Positions 62,560 to 64,000 of a stretch of 64,000 bases of DNA are shown here, piece after piece. The notes beneath the pieces were generated by a model. That model did not search any database. It was not told where the DNA came from and saw only the letters and a list, made by a program, of their open reading frames with translations. The stretch's first letter is position 1. Each line of letters starts with the position of its first letter. The translations under genes and the position numbers were made by a program. This stretch comes from Larimichthys crocea. Taxonomy: Eukaryota > Chordata > Actinopteri > Sciaenidae. The DNA is taken from contig NC_040032.1 of the NCBI RefSeq assembly GCF_000972845.2, positions 10,266,334 to 10,330,333 on the forward strand, written 5' to 3'.

Positions 62560-63000
62560 CACCTCCGGTCTTAACATGACATGAACCAAGCTCCTCTAAT
62601 GACGGTGTTAATGGGCTTCACACACGCAGGTGAAGTGCTGCAGAGTGCTAATGAAATGCACAGCACAAGCCAGACTCCTCAAGTCAGGGCCCGGTTGGCT
62701 GGGAGGTAGAGGGGGGAAGTCTGCTTCCTGACACAATAATTCATTTCCGTTTACCATAGCTCTGGAGCGAGGAGCCCCGGCAATAAGGGAGGCATAAATC
62801 CAAGCTGAAATCTCTCAGATTGCATCCGAATGGCCCTTTAAACAACCGGCTCGGCTGCCACCGTGACTCCATTGGAGCAATCTATCGTCTAAAGGGTGCA
62901 GCGCGAGCCTCCTTTCCAATCACAGATAACAACGGAGGCAGGTACCCCTGGCAAATTATGTGAGAGGCTCTTTTGCTTTAGCACTTATTGCTGTAATATA
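62560..63000. promoter_or_regulatory. Candidate conserved non-coding element, GC-richer
   Basis: Repeat-free block, GC-richer than its flanks, with 'gagtgctaatgaaatgca', 'aataattcatttccg', 'ggccctttaaacaaccggct' and 'ccattggagcaatc' (CCAAT inverse). It ends in 'aaattaattgtc'. No open coding frame. Mixed GC and homeodomain-core composition without repeats makes it a good enhancer candidate by inspection only. Confidence 0.35.
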
Positions 63001-64000
63001 CAAGGAAATTAATTGTCACACACTCACATCCACAGACTCTAGCTCATTTGCTTGTCATCTCTCTGAGTGGAAGATTTGTCAAGGTCAAAGCTAAAGAGAA
63101 AGTGAGTGGGTGTATCTCATGTGGGCAACAGTGAAGCACAGCAGATGACAAAGTCTGTTAATGCTCGGCATATCATCAGCTCGAGCACGGTCACGGACGC
63201 ATCCCCGGGCTCGCTGGCGCTCAGCCTCGCAGCCTCCGGTGTCTATTTATGCACCGCACACTTTGTTGAGCATTTGAGATGTCGCAGCATTCGAGAAGTT
63301 CAGAGAAAGAGCAAAGTGTTTTCCTGTTTTCGTGCGATTTCTACAGACGCACAAAGAGCTTTATTAGGCATTCTCAGGCAGGCATTTGCTGACTTAACAG
63401 CAAATGGCATGAAAGTGCACTGTTTGTGAATATCTTGAATTGCAGTTTAAGAGGCACTAATTGAAATTTGAAAGCGGACGATAAACTGAATTAAATATCT
63501 CTATTCTTGGTGGATTGGAGTGAGAAAGAAAAACCTATTAAAGGAAGGTAAATTGCAAGTAGGCAGTTTTTCAGGAACGAAGTCCAGCTGCCACGATTAT
63601 TGATGCAAACATAAACTAAAGGCACTAGTGCTGTGGCAGCTTTGCTGTTGGTCATTACGACCGACACTGCCCGCATTTCTAATTTTTCAGAGCTTTGCAG
63701 ACCGGATTAAGAATGGGCCAGAGAAAATAGATAAATGGCTACAGCGGAAACATGAAGGAGGGAAACACAGACTGTTTTACATCGACTTATAGAAATATTA
63801 ACTCTTTAAATCTGCATATATCTCTGATTGTTGTGCAAAATCTCGATATATCACAAGCACGGACACGTCATGCTTAATAAATGAACCGGAACAAAACTGA
63901 TCATCAGGCCGGTCATGATTCGGGTTTGCGAGATTTATTCAGACAACAAAATCACATCTTTGTGTTGCTGCAGCAGACAGGCTTTGACAGGCAGGGGAAG
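63001..64000. other. Gene-free stretch to window end
   Basis: The 107-codon plus-strand frame at 63106-63429 is Ser/Ala-rich without a recognisable domain, acceptor or donor context that I trust. No other feature. Confidence 0.45.

Noticed and set aside
63106..63429. 107-codon plus-strand open frame
   Set aside because: Low-complexity Ser/Ala content, no domain, no convincing splice sites.
1..64000. CRISPR arrays, operons or bacterial-type systems
   Set aside because: No spaced direct-repeat array and no long adjacent reading frames. The DNA is clearly vertebrate non-coding sequence.

Overview
The window looks like non-coding nuclear DNA from a percomorph (spiny-rayed) teleost fish. The evidence is the repeat content. 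Several tRNA-derived SINE families and their tails, of kinds I recognise from percomorph genomes, occur here. They sit beside hAT, PIF/Harbinger-like, Tc1/mariner-like, BEL/Pao-like and non-LTR remnants, a typical teleost mix. I found no host protein-coding exon that I can support. Nearly all open frames are short, and the longest ones (142 to 221 codons) lie in repeats or show no recognisable domain. I read the window as an intergenic gene desert or a very large intron.

Layout. 1-8.5 kb: two minus-strand tRNA-SINEs of one family (about 72-224 and 998-1182), a LINE-type 3' tail, a small CpG cluster, a repeat-tail scrap and a third repeat fragment. 8.5-25 kb: mostly unique AT-rich sequence with a (GTCT)10 microsatellite, a decayed dispersed repeat and two segments that look like conserved non-coding elements (CNEs). 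25-28.7 kb: a frameshifted C-terminal reverse-transcriptase fragment on the minus strand, a CNE-like block, a SINE relative and one end of an unnamed inverted-repeat element. 28.7-37.4 kb: two CNE-like blocks, a long TG repeat and a nested DNA-transposon locus with a MADF-type N-terminus. 37.4-39.5 kb: a SINE with a duplicated tRNA head and another repeat inside it, plus a tail-only relative and a perfect 45-bp tandem duplication. 44.8-45.6 kb: a hAT-like element carrying a broken BED zinc finger. 50.5-51.5 kb: the unnamed element followed by a SINE with an L2-type tail. 52.9-53.6 kb: a 714-bp hAT-like element with perfect 8-bp target-site duplications. 54.6-55.2 kb: a BEL/Pao gag remnant split by a SINE. 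56.6-56.9 kb: a Tc1/mariner remnant. 58.5-64 kb: two more copies of the unnamed element, a CA repeat and a GC-richer CNE-like block.

No genes act together here. The plausible host function is cis-regulation: blocks rich in homeodomain cores that I suspect are CNEs, separated by transposon-rich stretches. That function is inference, because conservation cannot be tested from one sequence. I found no convincing new gene system. The observations most worth follow-up are the shared inverted-repeat element, the nested transposons and the candidate CNEs.
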